5,522 nucleotides of DNA from Thiobacillaceae bacterium (GTDB taxonomy: Bacteria > Pseudomonadota > Gammaproteobacteria > Burkholderiales > Thiobacillaceae): assembly GCA_012274165.1 (NCBI GenBank), contig JAAPAA010000263.1:1-5522 (forward strand). The letters are read 5' to 3'. The position numbers and the translations under genes are program-made. Below the pieces are notes generated by a model. That model was given only the letters and a program-made list of their open reading frames with translations. It searched no databases and was not told the origin of the DNA. Position 1 is the first letter of the stretch; every line of letters begins with the position of its first letter. Shown in pieces: positions 4,608 through 5,522 of this stretch.

Positions 4608-5522
4608 ATGGCTGTTAAAACTTACAACGCTGGCGTGAAAGAGTACCGTCAGACTTACTGGACCCCGGATTACACCCCGCTGGACACCGACATTCTGGCC
4701 TGCTTCAAGATCACTCCGCAAGCGGGCGTGGATCGTGAAGAAGTTGCTGCAGCCGTGGCCGCTGAATCGTCGACCGGTACTTGGACCACCGTGTGGACCG
4801 ACCTGTTGACCGACATGGACTATTACAAGGGTCGCGCCTATCGCATTGAAGATGTGCCCGGCGACGACACCTGCTTCTACGCATTTGTTGCATACCCGAT
4901 CGACCTGTTCGAAGAAGGTTCCGTGGTTAACGTGTTCACCTCGCTGGTGGGCAACGTGTTCGGCTTCAAAGCCCTGCGCGCACTGCGTCTGGAAGACGTG
5001 CGTTTCCCGATTGCTTACGTCAAGACCTGCGGCGGTCCGCCCCAGGGTATCCAGGTCGAGCGCGACATTCTGAACAAGTATGGTCGTCCGCTGTTGGGTT
5101 GCACCATCAAGCCCAAGCTGGGTCTGTCCGCCAAGAACTACGGTCGTGCGGTGTACGAATGCCTGCGCGGCGGTCTGGACCTGACCAAGGACGACGAGAA
5201 CGTCAACAGCCAGCCGTTCATGCGTTGGCGCACCCGTTTCGACTTCGTGCAAGAGGCGATTGAAAAAGCCGAGCGCGAAACCGGCGAGCGCAAAGGTCAC
5301 TACATGAACGTGACCGCACCGACCCCGGAAGAGATGTACAAGCGTGCTGAGTATGCAAAAGAAATCGGCACCCCGATCATCATGCACGACTACATCACCG
5401 GCGGTTTCTGTGCCAACACGGGCCTGGCGAACTGGTGTCGTGACAACGGCATGCTGTTGCACATTCACCGTGCGATGCACGCCGTGATCGACCGCAACCC
5501 GCCCCACGGTATTCACTTCCGC
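4608..5522 (+). CDS. cbbL: RubisCO large subunit, Form IA, N-terminal 305 residues (3' end outside window)
   Basis: This is the catalytic subunit of ribulose-1,5-bisphosphate carboxylase/oxygenase, which fixes CO2 in the Calvin-Benson-Bassham cycle. The visible part starts MAVKTYNAGVKEYRQTYW and carries the N-terminal domain and the first half of the barrel. All active-site residues expected here are present, at a constant offset of 7 from spinach numbering: Glu53, Asn116, Lys168 and Lys170 (TIKPK), the carbamylated Lys194 with Asp196 and Glu197 (TKDDE), and His287-Arg288 with His291 (HIHRAMHA). The family length is about 470-475 residues, so roughly a third is missing to the right; cbbS should follow. 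The overall sequence is clearly Form IA of proteobacteria. Whether it is the carboxysomal or the non-carboxysomal subtype depends on cbbS and downstream genes not shown. The start is set by AGGAGG at 4598. The frame is open and intact throughout. Confidence 0.98.
   Translation, partial: MAVKTYNAGVKEYRQTYWTPDYTPLDTDILACFKITPQAGVDREEVAAAVAAESSTGTWTTVWTDLLTDMDYYKGRAYRIEDVPGDDTCFYAFVAYPIDLFEEGSVVNVFTSLVGNVFGFKALRALRLEDVRFPIAYVKTCGGPPQGIQVERDILNKYGRPLLGCTIKPKLGLSAKNYGRAVYECLRGGLDLTKDDENVNSQPFMRWRTRFDFVQEAIEKAERETGERKGHYMNVTAPTPEEMYKRAEYAKEIGTPIIMHDYITGGFCANTGLANWCRDNGMLLHIHRAMHAVIDRNPPHGIHFR

Noticed and set aside
4596..5516. Minus-strand open frame of 306 codons opposite cbbL
   Set aside because: It is antisense to a fully conserved RubisCO gene and shows no domain; codon bias of cbbL explains the open frame.

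Overview
The window looks like part of the chromosome of a chemolithoautotrophic proteobacterium, probably beta- or gamma-proteobacterial. Its right end carries the start of a Form IA RubisCO large-subunit gene (cbbL) with a divergent LysR-type regulator of the CbbR type. The genus cannot be read from this sequence.

Layout. (1) Positions 1-2179, plus strand: a tightly packed Type II restriction-modification module. It holds the 3' end of a vsr mismatch endonuclease, a complete DNA cytosine-C5 methyltransferase, and a probable restriction endonuclease. The start of each of the last two genes lies inside the end of the gene before it (23 nt and 8 nt overlaps). (2) Positions 2180-2312: a short convergent gap. 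It may hold the decayed 5' end of a nucleotidyltransferase-like gene and a fragment resembling a dispersed repeat. (3) Positions 2313-3434, minus strand: a Fic-domain protein with an N-terminal self-inhibition motif and a C-terminal winged-helix-like tail. Its promoter region has three near-perfect copies of an 11-nt sequence in alternating orientation. They cover the spacer, -10 box and ribosome binding site, and look like an operator. (4) Positions 3529-4455, minus strand: cbbR. (5) Positions 4456-4607: the divergent cbbR/cbbL control region, with a LysR-like imperfect palindrome. (6) Positions 4608-5522, plus strand: cbbL, cut off by the window edge after 305 codons.

How the parts work together. 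The vsr-methyltransferase-nuclease set is a self-contained defence unit: the methyltransferase protects host sites, the nuclease cuts unmodified DNA, and Vsr limits C-to-T mutation at methylated cytosines. CbbR is expected to switch on cbbL when fixed carbon is scarce. The Fic gene lies downstream of cbbR on the same strand but has its own apparent promoter. The restriction-modification half is clearly poorer in G+C than the fic-cbbR-cbbL half, so the defence module was probably acquired and now sits beside the carbon-fixation locus.

No wholly new system is evident. The best candidates for follow-up are the triple operator of the Fic gene, the uncharacterised QxK-type nuclease, and the helix-turn-helix-like tail of the methyltransferase.
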